This document shows, one piece after another, positions 1 to 7,512 of a DNA stretch of 12,102 nt; within the stretch, counting starts at the first letter, position 1, and the number at the start of each line of letters is the position of its first letter. The notes under the pieces are model-generated. The model was not told the origin of the DNA and did not search any database. It saw only the letters and a program-made list of their open reading frames with translations. The position numbers and the translations under genes are program-made. The stretch is taken from positions 1 through 12,102 of the forward strand of contig CAMYJV010000070.1 in the NCBI GenBank assembly GCA_947258805.1. The letters run 5' to 3'. Source of the stretch: an uncultured Gammaproteobacteria bacterium (GTDB taxonomy: Bacteria > Pseudomonadota > Gammaproteobacteria > GCA-2729495).

Positions 1-962
1 ACGACTTCAGCCGCGAGAAGAACGTGTTGGATGCTGCCCGGGCGCAGGCCATCGACCTTGGCCTGCCGACGGATCTCGCGGCCTCGCTGATGCAACTGCT
101 GATTCACTCATCGCTGACGAAGCAGGAGAGGGCCCGTGTGCGCGCCGAGGGCCGCGGGCACGGCAAGCGGGCCCTGGTGATTGGCGGCAGCGGCAAAATG
201 GGGCGCTGGTTCGCCGAGTTTCTCGATTCCCAGGGTTATGCGGTGACCATCGCCGACCCCGTCAAGGCGGTGCCCGATTTCCCGTGGGTGCCCGACTGGC
301 AGCAAACGTCCCCCGACTTCGATATCACGGTAGTGGCTGCGCCCATCAATGCCACCGGCAAGATTCTCGAAGCCTTCGGCGCTGCCGGCCGCGGCGGGCT
401 GGTGTTTGATGTCGCTTCGCTGAAGTCGCCGCTGGTGCCCGCGTTACGCAAGCTGGCGGCGCAGGGTATCCGCGTGACGTCGTTGCACCCGATGTTCGGC
501 CCGGACACCGAGCTACTGTCCGGGCGCCACGTGCTGTTTCTGGAAGTGGGTGTGCCGGAAGCGACCCGTGAGGCCGTCGCGTTGTTCGAGTCGACCATGG
601 CCCAGCAAATCGAGATGTCCGTGGACGATCACGACCGGCTCATCGCGTTTGTGCTCGGCCTGTCCCACGCCCTGAATATTGCGTTCTTCACTGCACTGGC
701 CGACAGCGGTGAAGCACTGCCGCGCCTGGAAGAATTATCCAGTACCACCTTCGATGCGCAGCTCGAAGTTGCCGCAAAGGTGGCGGAAGAAAATCCGCAA
801 CTGTATTTTGAGATTCAGCACGATAATCCACACGGCCGAGACGCGCTGGTGGCGCTGGCCAGCGCTGTGGACCGCGTGCGCAAGGTTGTCGCGGCGGGAG
901 ACCGTGCCGCTTTCGTCAAGCTGATGGAAAACGGGCGGGATTATCTCGCCCGCCGCAAGTAG
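1..962 (+). CDS. tyrA: Fused chorismate mutase / prephenate dehydrogenase, 5' end outside window
   Basis: Bifunctional enzyme of tyrosine synthesis: chorismate to prephenate (mutase domain), then NAD-dependent oxidative decarboxylation to 4-hydroxyphenylpyruvate. The reading frame is open to the left edge (first full codon at base 3), and the first visible residues, DFSREKNVL followed by a helical stretch ending SLTKQER, match the last helices of an AroQ-type chorismate mutase. A GTG at 24 is therefore an internal valine, not the start. The dehydrogenase follows: Rossmann motif GGSGKMG (about visible residues 61-67), the family signature HPMFGPD, and an all-helical C-terminal dimerisation region. 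Order and C-terminal pattern follow the E. coli T-protein. It ends TAG at 960-962, six bases before the stop of the opposing permease gene. About 50 N-terminal residues are probably missing. I am sure of the dehydrogenase and fairly sure of the fusion. Confidence 0.9.
   Translation, partial: DFSREKNVLDAARAQAIDLGLPTDLAASLMQLLIHSSLTKQERARVRAEGRGHGKRALVIGGSGKMGRWFAEFLDSQGYAVTIADPVKAVPDFPWVPDWQQTSPDFDITVVAAPINATGKILEAFGAAGRGGLVFDVASLKSPLVPALRKLAAQGIRVTSLHPMFGPDTELLSGRHVLFLEVGVPEATREAVALFESTMAQQIEMSVDDHDRLIAFVLGLSHALNIAFFTALADSGEALPRLEELSSTTFDAQLEVAAKVAEENPQLYFEIQHDNPHGRDALVALASAVDRVRKVVAAGDRAAFVKLMENGRDYLARRK
927..954 (-). terminator. Likely intrinsic terminator of the permease gene
   Basis: Read on the minus strand just after the permease stop, GGCGGG and CCCGCC form a 6-bp GC stem (934-939 with 949-954) around a 9-base loop, followed by CGTTTTCC with four T. 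It lies inside the last codons of tyrA. On the plus strand the stem is not followed by a T run, so it should act mainly on permease transcripts. The stem and T run are directly visible; the function is inference. Confidence 0.5.
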
Positions 963-968
963 CGATGC

Positions 969-1949
969 TCAGGCCAGCCGCCCGCGGCCCTGGCGCAACA
1001 GCAACAAAAATACCGGCACACCGATCAGCGCGGTAATGGCGCCCACCGGCAGCTGCTTGGGGGCCAGTGCCGTGCGTGCCAGCGTATCAGCGATGACCAG
1101 CAGGCTGCCGCCCGCCAGTGCTGCGCCGGGGACCAGGATGCGGTGATCCGTGGCGCCGCACAGGCGCAACAGGTGCGGGATGACCAGGCCCACGAAACCG
1201 ACGGTACCCGCGGTCGTGACTGCCAGTGCGGTGAGTGCGGCGGCGGCCAGGTACACGCAGTTGCGGGTCTGGGCCACCGGCAGACCGAGCAGTGCGGCCT
1301 GTTGTTCGCCGGTTGCCAGCAGATTCAGGGCCTGGCCGCCGGCCACCCCGGCCACGGCGGCAAGTCCGCCCGCGACCAGCACGCCCAGAGGGTCGCCGGC
1401 GAAAGCAAAGTCGCCCATCAGCCAGAACAGCATGCCGCGCAGGCCGGACTCCGGCGAAGTCGCAAGCAACAGGCTCACCACCGCACCCCAGCCGGCGGCA
1501 ACGACCACCCCGGTCAGCAGCAGGCGGCCAGGCGCCCATTCGCCGCGCCGCCGGGTCAGGCCGAACACCAGCACGGTGCTGAACAGGGCGCCGGCAAATG
1601 CGGCCCCGTCGATGGCGAGCCCGGCCGCGCCGGCAAGCATTGCGCTCAGCGCACCCACGGCGGCCCCGCCCGAGGTGCCGAGAATGTAGGGATCCGCAAG
1701 AGGGTTGCGCAGCATGACCTGCATCAGCACGCCGGCCTGGGCCAGACACGCGCCGGTGCCGAAAGCGGCCAGGGCCCGGGGCAAGCGCACACGCAGCACA
1801 ATGTCGCGAATCGCCGCTTCACCGCCGCCTCGCAGCACGGCGAGGGCCTCGGCAACCGTGCTGTCCCCGCTACCCACCAGCAACGCCAGCGCCAGGGAGC
1901 CCACCGCAATGACCAGCAGCACGAGCAGCAGTGCTTTGGGAATCTGCAT
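969..1949 (-). CDS. FecCD/BtuC-family ABC transporter permease (iron-siderophore, haem or cobalamin type)
   Basis: Inner-membrane permease subunit of a binding-protein-dependent importer; this family moves Fe(III)-siderophores, haem or vitamin B12. The 326-residue product is full family length and almost entirely hydrophobic, consistent with about ten membrane helices. Family signatures are RLPRALAAFGTGACLAQAG (about 55-73), RNPLADPYILGTSGGAAVGA (81-100), TVGFVGLVIPHLLR (249-262) and a C-terminal LPVGAITALIGVPVF (300-314). I chose ATG at 1949, where membrane sequence begins (MQIPKALLLV); the frame is open further upstream to 2186, but that part is not permease-like and overlaps rppH. An AAGG lies about 8 bases before the ATG. 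No ATPase or substrate-binding protein gene is next to it: tyrA converges on one side and rppH diverges on the other. The substrate cannot be told from the sequence. Confidence 0.88.
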   Translation of the reverse strand: MQIPKALLLVLLVIAVGSLALALLVGSGDSTVAEALAVLRGGGEAAIRDIVLRVRLPRALAAFGTGACLAQAGVLMQVMLRNPLADPYILGTSGGAAVGALSAMLAGAAGLAIDGAAFAGALFSTVLVFGLTRRRGEWAPGRLLLTGVVVAAGWGAVVSLLLATSPESGLRGMLFWLMGDFAFAGDPLGVLVAGGLAAVAGVAGGQALNLLATGEQQAALLGLPVAQTRNCVYLAAAALTALAVTTAGTVGFVGLVIPHLLRLCGATDHRILVPGAALAGGSLLVIADTLARTALAPKQLPVGAITALIGVPVFLLLLRQGRGRLA

Positions 1950-2058
1950 TGCGACGCCTTGCCCCGACCGGCCGCCGAGTTTACAGAAGCGAAGCGGCTT
2001 CGTGGCGGCCCCTGCCCCGATATGAAAGAATCCCGGCAAACAGGTAGTCAACTTCAAG
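1950..2058. promoter_or_regulatory. Divergent permease/rppH intergenic region
   Basis: These 109 bases must hold the start signals of both the permease (left) and rppH (right). I see no convincing sigma70 pair; TATGAA at 2021-2026 is a weak -10 candidate for rppH with no good -35. A 13-base palindrome, CGAAGC-G-GCTTCG at 1990-2002, could be an operator or a short hairpin. I see no recognisable Fur box or cobalamin riboswitch, either of which would have named the permease substrate. Low confidence on any specific site. Confidence 0.3.
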
Positions 2059-2598
2059 ATGAATGACTGTATCGACCAACGAGGATTCCGGGCCAACGTT
2101 GGCATCATTCTCAGTGACAGTGCAGGTGCGGTCCTTGTAGGGGGCCGACTCGGCCAGACGGGCTGGCAGTTTCCGCAGGGGGGCATTCAACGGGACGAGT
2201 CTCCCGAGCGCGCTATGTACCGGGAATTGCAGGAGGAGATCGGGCTTAAGCCCTACCACGTTCAGGTTCTGGCGTGCACGAGCCAGTGGCTCTATTACCG
2301 GCTGCCTAAACGCTTTGTCCGGCGCCATCGGCGGCCGCTTTGCATTGGTCAGAAACAGCGCTGGTACCTGTTGCGCCTGGTCGGCGACCCATGCAATGTG
2401 CAGCTGGATACTACGGATTGTCCGGAGTTTGATCGCTGGCGCTGGGTAGATTTCTGGCGCCCGGTTAAAGACGTGATCTATTTCAAACGCAAGGTTTACG
2501 TTGAGGCGCTGGATGCGCTGGCACCCGCGCTGTTTCCCGACGGTGTTCCACCCACACCAGGCTGGTGGCCGCAGAGATGGCAGGGCGAGTCCGAATGA
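2059..2598 (+). CDS. rppH: RNA pyrophosphohydrolase (Nudix family)
   Basis: Removes pyrophosphate from the 5' triphosphate end of mRNA, giving a 5' monophosphate that stimulates RNase E decay. The 179-residue product aligns along its length with E. coli RppH: near N-terminal FRANVGIIL, TGWQFPQGGI (35-43), a complete Nudix box from G41 to L63 (Gx5E, x7, RELQEEIGL; the metal-binding glutamates E56, E59 and E60 are present), then LPKRFVRR, CIGQKQRWYLL, PEFDRWRWVDFW and a late VIYFKRKVY. Start is ATG at 2059; its Shine-Dalgarno is poor (AGG about 14 bases upstream). The TGA stop overlaps the ATG of the next gene (ATGA at 2595-2598), implying translational coupling. In other gammaproteobacteria rppH often sits near ptsP instead, so this neighbourhood is somewhat unusual (recalled, not checked). 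Confidence 0.95.
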   Translation: MNDCIDQRGFRANVGIILSDSAGAVLVGGRLGQTGWQFPQGGIQRDESPERAMYRELQEEIGLKPYHVQVLACTSQWLYYRLPKRFVRRHRRPLCIGQKQRWYLLRLVGDPCNVQLDTTDCPEFDRWRWVDFWRPVKDVIYFKRKVYVEALDALAPALFPDGVPPTPGWWPQRWQGESE

Positions 2599-3299
2599 AA
2601 CCGATGTTTCCGACTCAGCCCCGGCCATTCAGCCGCGTGCTCGCCGTGATGGCGTTGCTCGCAGGCATGGGCCTGGCATGGGGCGCGTTCGAACTCGGGC
2701 AAGTGCGCGCCGGCCACAATCGCTTTGCCGCCATGGACCGCGAAGCAGACCTGCGGGCGGAGCTGGCGGACAGGGAGCGTGTGAATGCGCAGCTTGGCGA
2801 GCAAGTCGCCATGCTGGAGACAGACAGCAAGGTCAAGGCAGCGGCCTACAAGACAGTGGAACAGCAGCTTGGCGAGCTGCAGGCGCAGATCCAGAAGCAG
2901 TCAGAGGACATTGCGTTTTACCGCGGCATCGTGGGCGATCAGACCAGCGGCCTGCGCGTGCAGGACTTCGGCTTGTTCCCGGGCGCCGGACCCGGCGATG
3001 TCAGTGTTCGGCTCGTGCTGGCCCAGGCCCTGCGCAATGGCCGGCGGGTAAGCGGCACCGTGGAGCTGGCCGTAGCGGGCGAGCAGGATGGCCGCAGCAT
3101 GGTCATGGAGCTTCCGGCGCTCACCGTAGATGGGCCGGCCAGGCTCAGTTTTTCGTTCCGGTATTTCCAGAATCTGGAGGCCGCCCTGCGGTTGCCGAGC
3201 GGTTTCGACCCGCAGAGCGTGACGGTGCGTGTGCGGCCAAAAGGCAAGAGCGCCGAGCCCGTGGAGGCCTCATTCGACTGGAAGCTGCGACGCGGCTAA
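2595..3299 (+). CDS. DUF6776-type membrane-anchored coiled-coil protein of unknown function
   Basis: Function unknown. The 234-residue product has a short basic, proline-containing N-terminus, one membrane helix (about 14-33), a charged helical stretch rich in E, A, Q and L with coiled-coil character (about 44-106), then FYRGIVGDQTSG (108-119) and a C-terminal domain that looks mostly beta (about 117-232). This is the layout of the gammaproteobacterial family I know as DUF6776, often beside a bactofilin gene, as here. The C-terminal domain would probably face the periplasm. I chose ATG at 2595 because it overlaps the rppH stop (ATGA) and has AGGG nine bases upstream; a GTG/ATG-type start at 2565 would run deep into rppH and adds nothing membrane-like. 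Name by recall of the family pattern; a profile search would settle it. Confidence 0.75.
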   Translation: MKPMFPTQPRPFSRVLAVMALLAGMGLAWGAFELGQVRAGHNRFAAMDREADLRAELADRERVNAQLGEQVAMLETDSKVKAAAYKTVEQQLGELQAQIQKQSEDIAFYRGIVGDQTSGLRVQDFGLFPGAGPGDVSVRLVLAQALRNGRRVSGTVELAVAGEQDGRSMVMELPALTVDGPARLSFSFRYFQNLEAALRLPSGFDPQSVTVRVRPKGKSAEPVEASFDWKLRRG

Positions 3300-3344
3300 G
3301 GGTGATGTGTGAACCCGGTCGGATTTTGGCAAGTCCGCGGGCGC

Positions 3345-3350
3345 TACACT
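3345..3350 (+). promoter_or_regulatory. Possible -10 element before the bactofilin gene
   Basis: TACACT, preceded by GCGC, lies about 35 bases before the bactofilin ATG in the 86-base gap after the DUF6776 gene. It matches four of six -10 consensus bases. The -35 is poor: the nearest TTGGCA (3326-3331) is only 13 bases away. It may give bactofilin-ppx its own transcript. Confidence 0.25.
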
Positions 3351-3385
3351 GAGGTCCGGGCGCGACATATTTGGAGACAGCGCAG

Positions 3386-3829
3386 ATGTTTGGGAAGAAA
3401 AAAGGCCGCAACGGTGTGATCCAGACCCTGGTGGGCGACGGCACGCGCATCGAGGGTGACCTGGGTTTCGAGGGCGGTTGTCACATCGATGGCATCGTGC
3501 ACGGCAGCGTGTTCGCGGACCGGGATCCCGAAGCGTTTCTGAGCATCAGCGAAGACGGCCGGGTAGAAGGCAGCGTGCGCGTGCCGCGCATGGCCCTGAA
3601 TGGCACCGTCGAGGGCGACGTCTACTGCACCGAGCGGGTGCAGCTTGGATCCACCGCCCGGGTGAGCGGCAACCTGCACTACGAGTTAATCGAAATGGCT
3701 GCCGGGGCGGAGATTAACGGCCAGCTGATCCACCAGCCCGCCCAGGCCAAAACAGCAAGGAAGCCCAAGAGCGATGCCGAGTCGACCCAACCGATGGTCG
3801 CGCCGGTTGTCGCAGAATCTGAGGGTTAG
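3386..3829 (+). CDS. Bactofilin (polymer-forming cytoskeletal protein)
   Basis: Small cytoskeletal protein that self-assembles into filaments without nucleotide, usually at the inner face of the membrane, where it scaffolds cell-wall or polar machinery. The 147-residue product has a short basic N-terminus (MFGKKKGRNG), a central beta-helix core (about 12-117) of repeated G-hydrophobic units such as IEGDLGFEGGCHIDGIVHGSV, VEGSVRVPRMALNGTVEGDVY and GSTARVSGNLHYELIEMAAGAEINGQL, and a disordered A/K/P-rich tail. Length and layout are typical. ATG at 3386 is preferred over an in-frame TTG at 3371 because GGAG at 3373-3376 sits nine bases before the ATG. The TAG stop shares its final G with the GTG start of ppx. 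It follows the DUF6776 membrane protein, so the two probably work together (inference). Confidence 0.92.
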   Translation: MFGKKKGRNGVIQTLVGDGTRIEGDLGFEGGCHIDGIVHGSVFADRDPEAFLSISEDGRVEGSVRVPRMALNGTVEGDVYCTERVQLGSTARVSGNLHYELIEMAAGAEINGQLIHQPAQAKTARKPKSDAESTQPMVAPVVAESEG

Positions 3830-5361
3830 TGCAGCCAGAACAGAGGACGGCCACGGCCGCCGGATCCGATGCGCGGGTCCTGGCCGCGGTGGACCTCGGC
3901 TCCAACAGTTTTCACATGATCGTGGCCCGCGTTTCCCACGGCCAGGTTACGATCATCGACCGCCTGCGTGAAATGGTGCGCCTGGCCGCCGGCCTGGACA
4001 AGAACAACGAACTGAATCGCAAGAGCGCGGAGCGAGCCCTGGACTGCCTGTCCCGCTTCGGTGAGCGCATCCGTGAAATGCACGCCGACCAGGTGCGCGT
4101 GGTGGGCACCAACACCTTACGCGAGGCCCGTAACTCGGGCAGCTTCCTCGCTCAAGCCGCCGAGCGTCTCGGCCACGCGGTGGAGATCATTTCCGGTATC
4201 GAGGAGGCGCGACTCATCTACCTCGGCGTCAGCCACAGCATGCCGCTGGTGGACGATCCGCAAATCGTGATCGACATCGGCGGCGGCAGTACGGAAATCA
4301 TTCGCGGCACCGGCTACGAACCGGCGCTGATGGAAAGCCTTTACCTGGGTTGCGTCAGCCTCAGCAAGGCCGTTTTCGGGCCCAGCAAGCTCACCGCGAG
4401 GCGCTTTGAGCGTGCCCGACTGGCCGCGCGGCTGGAACTCGAGCCGGTCAGGACACGCTTTCGTGCGGTGCCGGTGGTTCGTCATGTCGGCGCGTCGGGC
4501 ACCATCCGCGCGGCACAGCGCGTACTGCAGGGCCTGGAAGGCGAAGATGCCCCGCTGACGCGCGCCGGCCTGGAACGATTGATCGAGCGCATGATCGGCG
4601 CAGGCAAGCTCGACCGGTTGTCGTTGCCGGGATTGTCGGACCAGCGCAAACCGGTGTTCGCCGGGGGCGTGTCCATTCTCGTCGAATTAATGGCCGCCCT
4701 GGACGCAGACCGGATGGACGTTGCAGACGGCGCGCTGCGAGAAGGCATCATCTATGACCTCCTCGGGCGGATGACTGCGGAAGACGAACGCGTTCGCACA
4801 GTTCGCGCAATGATGGCCCGTTACAACGTCGACCGTGAGCAAGCCGAACGAGTGAAAACGACCGCCCTGGATTTACTTGCTCAGGTCGCGGACGACTGGG
4901 ACCTGGGGGCGGCGGAGCATCGTGATGCCCTCACGTGGTCAGCACAGCTCCACGAAATGGGCCTGGACATTGCGCATGCGCACTACCATCGGCATGGCGC
5001 CTACCTGCTGGAACATGCGGATATGCCTGGCTTCCCCCGCGAGGAACAGCGTCTGCTCGCGCGACTGGTTGGCGCCCACCGCAGGTCTTTTCCACGGCAG
5101 TCTTTCGATGACCTGCCGGGTGCGATGGCAGTGGCCGCCCGCCGGCTCGCGGTGCTGTTGCGCCTGGCCGTGTTGTTTAACCGCAGCCGCGCGGATGATG
5201 CCAGCGCCCCCGTTGAGCTACTGGCAAGCAAGGATTCGCTGAAGTTGACTGCACCGGTCGCATGGCTCAAAGACAATCCGCTGACCCTGGCTGACCTGGA
5301 GCTGGAAGCCGGGTTTCTCGGCGATGCCGGATTGGAGCTGAAACTGGATCGGCGCGTCTAG
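3829..5361 (+). CDS. ppx: Exopolyphosphatase (Ppx/GppA family)
   Basis: Releases phosphate step by step from the ends of inorganic polyphosphate; family members may also hydrolyse pppGpp. The 510-residue length fits the long Ppx form with an ASKHA-fold phosphatase half and a C-terminal HD-like helical half. Visible motifs are VDLGSNSFHM (21-30), VVGTNTLREA (91-100), SGIEEARLIY (122-131, holding the catalytic glutamate), VIDIGGGSTE (147-156), GASGTIRAA (221-229) and the ADGALREGIIYD element (299-310). Alignment with E. coli Ppx continues to the end, including LHEMGLDIAHAHYHRHGAY and DLPGF. The start is GTG at 3829, overlapping the bactofilin stop by one base, with GAGGG just upstream at rather short spacing; coupling is likely. 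It converges on ppk with a three-base gap. Ppx is favoured over GppA by the neighbouring ppk and the length. Confidence 0.93.
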   Translation: MQPEQRTATAAGSDARVLAAVDLGSNSFHMIVARVSHGQVTIIDRLREMVRLAAGLDKNNELNRKSAERALDCLSRFGERIREMHADQVRVVGTNTLREARNSGSFLAQAAERLGHAVEIISGIEEARLIYLGVSHSMPLVDDPQIVIDIGGGSTEIIRGTGYEPALMESLYLGCVSLSKAVFGPSKLTARRFERARLAARLELEPVRTRFRAVPVVRHVGASGTIRAAQRVLQGLEGEDAPLTRAGLERLIERMIGAGKLDRLSLPGLSDQRKPVFAGGVSILVELMAALDADRMDVADGALREGIIYDLLGRMTAEDERVRTVRAMMARYNVDREQAERVKTTALDLLAQVADDWDLGAAEHRDALTWSAQLHEMGLDIAHAHYHRHGAYLLEHADMPGFPREEQRLLARLVGAHRRSFPRQSFDDLPGAMAVAARRLAVLLRLAVLFNRSRADDASAPVELLASKDSLKLTAPVAWLKDNPLTLADLELEAGFLGDAGLELKLDRRV

Positions 5362-5364
5362 CGC

Positions 5365-7443
5365 TCAGGCCCGCTCGGCCAGCTGTCCGAGCATCGTTTC
5401 CTGGGCCGAGGCCGGGGCTTCGTCGGAGCCCGGCTTCAGCAGGGCGTAGCTGCCGTCGGACTGCAGTTCCCACGCGTGGGTATTGTCGTTGAGGCAGGTG
5501 TCGAGGTCGGCAATCAACCGGGCCTTGAGCTCCGGGTCCAGCACGGGGAAGGCTGTTTCTACCCGCCGGACCAGGTTGCGGTCCATCCAGTCGGCACTGG
5601 CGCAGTAGACTTTTTCTTCGCCGTTCGCGTGAAAGTAATACACCCTCGAGTGTTCGAGGAAGCGGCCGACAATGGAGCGTACCCGTATGTTGTCCGAGAC
5701 ACCGGGAAGGCGCGGCCGCAGGCAGCAAATTCCGCGGACGATCAGGTCGACGAACACGCCGGCGTTGGAAGCCCGGTACAGGGCTTGAATAACGCTCGGT
5801 TCCGTCACCGCGTTGATTTTCGCAATGATGTGGCCGTTGCCGCCGGCTGCCACGTTGCGGCTTTCCTGTTCGATTCGTTCGATGAGATCGGCTCGCAGAC
5901 TGAACGGTGCCTGCGCGATGCGCTTTAACGGCGGCGTCTGCATCATGCTGGTGAGCTGCAAGAACACCTGGTGTACGTCTTCGCCCAGCTCCGGGTCGGC
6001 AGTCAGCAGACTGTAGTCCGTGTAGAGCTTGGCCGTGCCCAGGTGGTAGTTGCCGGTGCCGAGGTGCACGTAGCGGCGAAGCCTGCCGTTTTCCCGGCGC
6101 ACCACCATGGCCATCTTGCAGTGCGTTTTGAAGCTGCGCACGCCGTAGACGACATGGGCACCCGCTGCCTGCAGGCGGTTCGCGAGCTCGATGTTCGCGG
6201 CTTCATCGAAGCGGGCACGCAACTCGATGCTGACCGTAACTTCCTTGCCCGCCTGAGCCGCCGCAATCAGGGACTTCACAATGGGCGAATCGGGGCCTGT
6301 GCGGTAAAGCGTGATCTTCAGGGCCAGGACATCCGGGTCCTGGGCGGCACGACTGACGAATTCCAGCACCGGTCCGAACGACTCGTACGGGTGGTGCATC
6401 AGGATGTCCTGTGAGGCGACCGCTGAGAAGATGTCGTCATCGTCGCGCAATGCGCGGGGCATGCTCGCCGTGAAGGGGGCATCTCTCAGGTCTTCACGCT
6501 CAGAGAGGTTGTAAACGGCCATCAGCCGGTTCACGTTCACGGGCCCTTCGACGCGGTAGTGGTCGGCCTCTTCGAGGCCGAACATATCGAGCAGAAAACT
6601 GGTCAGTCCGGCCGGGCAGTCGTCGGCGGTTTCCAGGCGCACCGCGGCACCGTAGCGGCTTGCAATCAGCTCGCCTTCCAGCGCGTGCATCAGGTCTTCG
6701 ACCTCCTCTTCATCTACATACAGGTCGCTGTTGCGGGTGACTCGAAACTGGTAGCAGCCGGTGATCTCCATGCCGGTGAAGAGCTCTTCCACGAAGGCGT
6801 GAATGATGGACGACAGGAACACAAAGTCGTTCGGCCCGGTGTCCGGCAGGTCGGATGACAGGCGGATCACGCGCGGCAACGATCGGGGCGCCTGCACGAT
6901 GGCGCGATTGCACGGGCGCCCGAAGGCGTGCACACCGTTCAGGCCGACGATGAAATTCAGGCTCTTGTTCAGGATGCGCGGGAAGGGCCGGGCCGGGTCG
7001 AGGGTAATCGGACTCAACACCGGTTCAACTTCCTGGTCGAAGAAGTCCCGCAGCCACTCCCGTTGGGCCTGGTTCCAGCGTGAGCGCCGGATAAAACGAA
7101 TGCCCTCGGAGTCCAGCTGCGGGATCAGGTCTTCGTTCAGCAGGCGGTACTGCCGTTCTACCAGGTCGTGTGCCCGTTCGCTGATGGTGCTCAGCACCTG
7201 CTGGGGTGTGAGCATGTCCGGGCCGGCGGGTGCAGAGCCCAGTTCGAGGCGTTGTTTCAGGCCGCTGACCCGGATTTCGAAAAATTCGTCGAGGTTGGTG
7301 CTGACAATGCACAGGAACTTCAGGCGTTCCAGCAGCGGCGTCGCGGGGTCGATGGCCTGGTGCAGGACGCGCCAGTTGAATTCGAGCGCGCTCAGTTCCC
7401 GGTTGATGTAGTAGTCGGGAAGCTTGAGGTTCGGCGTGTCCAC
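5365..7443 (-). CDS. ppk1: Polyphosphate kinase 1
   Basis: Makes inorganic polyphosphate from the gamma-phosphate of ATP, reversibly, through a phosphohistidine. The 692 residues cover all PPK1 domains: the N-terminal helical domain (YYINRELSALEFNWRVL, 11-27; ERLKFLCIVSTNLDEFFEIRV, about 39-59), the head domain, and two PLD-like C-terminal domains. The two histidines expected in the active site are present: H441 in FKTHCKM (the phosphorylated residue, equal to E. coli H435) and H598 in FLEHSRVYYF (equal to H592). SIELRARFDEAANIE (405-419) and DYSLLTADPE (476-485) are further signatures. Start is GTG at 7443, with AAGGA eight bases before it and family-typical N-terminal sequence. It is convergent with ppx, so synthesis and breakdown genes are on opposite transcripts. 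It lies 69 bases after anmK on the same strand and may be partly read from that operon. Confidence 0.96.
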   Translation of the reverse strand: MDTPNLKLPDYYINRELSALEFNWRVLHQAIDPATPLLERLKFLCIVSTNLDEFFEIRVSGLKQRLELGSAPAGPDMLTPQQVLSTISERAHDLVERQYRLLNEDLIPQLDSEGIRFIRRSRWNQAQREWLRDFFDQEVEPVLSPITLDPARPFPRILNKSLNFIVGLNGVHAFGRPCNRAIVQAPRSLPRVIRLSSDLPDTGPNDFVFLSSIIHAFVEELFTGMEITGCYQFRVTRNSDLYVDEEEVEDLMHALEGELIASRYGAAVRLETADDCPAGLTSFLLDMFGLEEADHYRVEGPVNVNRLMAVYNLSEREDLRDAPFTASMPRALRDDDDIFSAVASQDILMHHPYESFGPVLEFVSRAAQDPDVLALKITLYRTGPDSPIVKSLIAAAQAGKEVTVSIELRARFDEAANIELANRLQAAGAHVVYGVRSFKTHCKMAMVVRRENGRLRRYVHLGTGNYHLGTAKLYTDYSLLTADPELGEDVHQVFLQLTSMMQTPPLKRIAQAPFSLRADLIERIEQESRNVAAGGNGHIIAKINAVTEPSVIQALYRASNAGVFVDLIVRGICCLRPRLPGVSDNIRVRSIVGRFLEHSRVYYFHANGEEKVYCASADWMDRNLVRRVETAFPVLDPELKARLIADLDTCLNDNTHAWELQSDGSYALLKPGSDEAPASAQETMLGQLAERA
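5373..5392 (+). terminator. Hairpin after ppx, inside the ppk 3' end; weak terminator candidate
   Basis: GCTCGG (5373-5378) and CCGAGC (5387-5392) form a perfect 6-bp stem with an 8-base loop, 11 bases past the ppx stop. It is followed by ATCGTTTCC, which has only three T in a row. It falls within the last ppk codons, as expected where the genes are three bases apart. Pairing is seen; termination is inferred and could be weak. Confidence 0.35.
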
Positions 7444-7469
7444 GGCGGCGGTCCTTGCGGGGGCCCCTA

Positions 7470-7478
7470 AATATATCA
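7470..7478 (-). promoter_or_regulatory. ppk1: Extended -10 promoter candidate for ppk
   Basis: On the minus strand TGATATATT occurs, that is TG-N followed by TATATT (five of six -10 consensus). It would start transcription about 20 bases before the ppk GTG. No good -35 is present, which extended -10 promoters tolerate. It is the only AT-rich island in this GC-rich gap. No Pho box is recognisable. Confidence 0.4.
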
Positions 7479-7504
7479 GCCGCCCTGCGACGAATCGTGG
7501 CGGC
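7479..7504 (-). terminator. Inverted repeat between anmK and ppk; possible attenuator
   Basis: On the minus strand GCCGCC pairs with GGCGGC (6 bp, 14-base loop) just after the anmK stop, followed by TGATATATTTAG. The downstream stretch is AT-rich but not a clean U run, and it doubles as the ppk -10 candidate. It could partly stop anmK transcripts before ppk. Weak call. Confidence 0.3.
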
Positions 7505-7512
7505 GGTCACAT

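Noticed and set aside
24..26. GTG at 24 as the tyrA start
   Set aside because: The frame is open to the window edge and the upstream codons continue the chorismate mutase pattern, so this is an internal valine.
1143..2066. Long plus-strand open frame opposite the permease
   Set aside because: Composition is Gln/His/Arg/Gly-rich with no domain, and it mirrors a clear permease gene; typical antisense shadow in GC-rich DNA.
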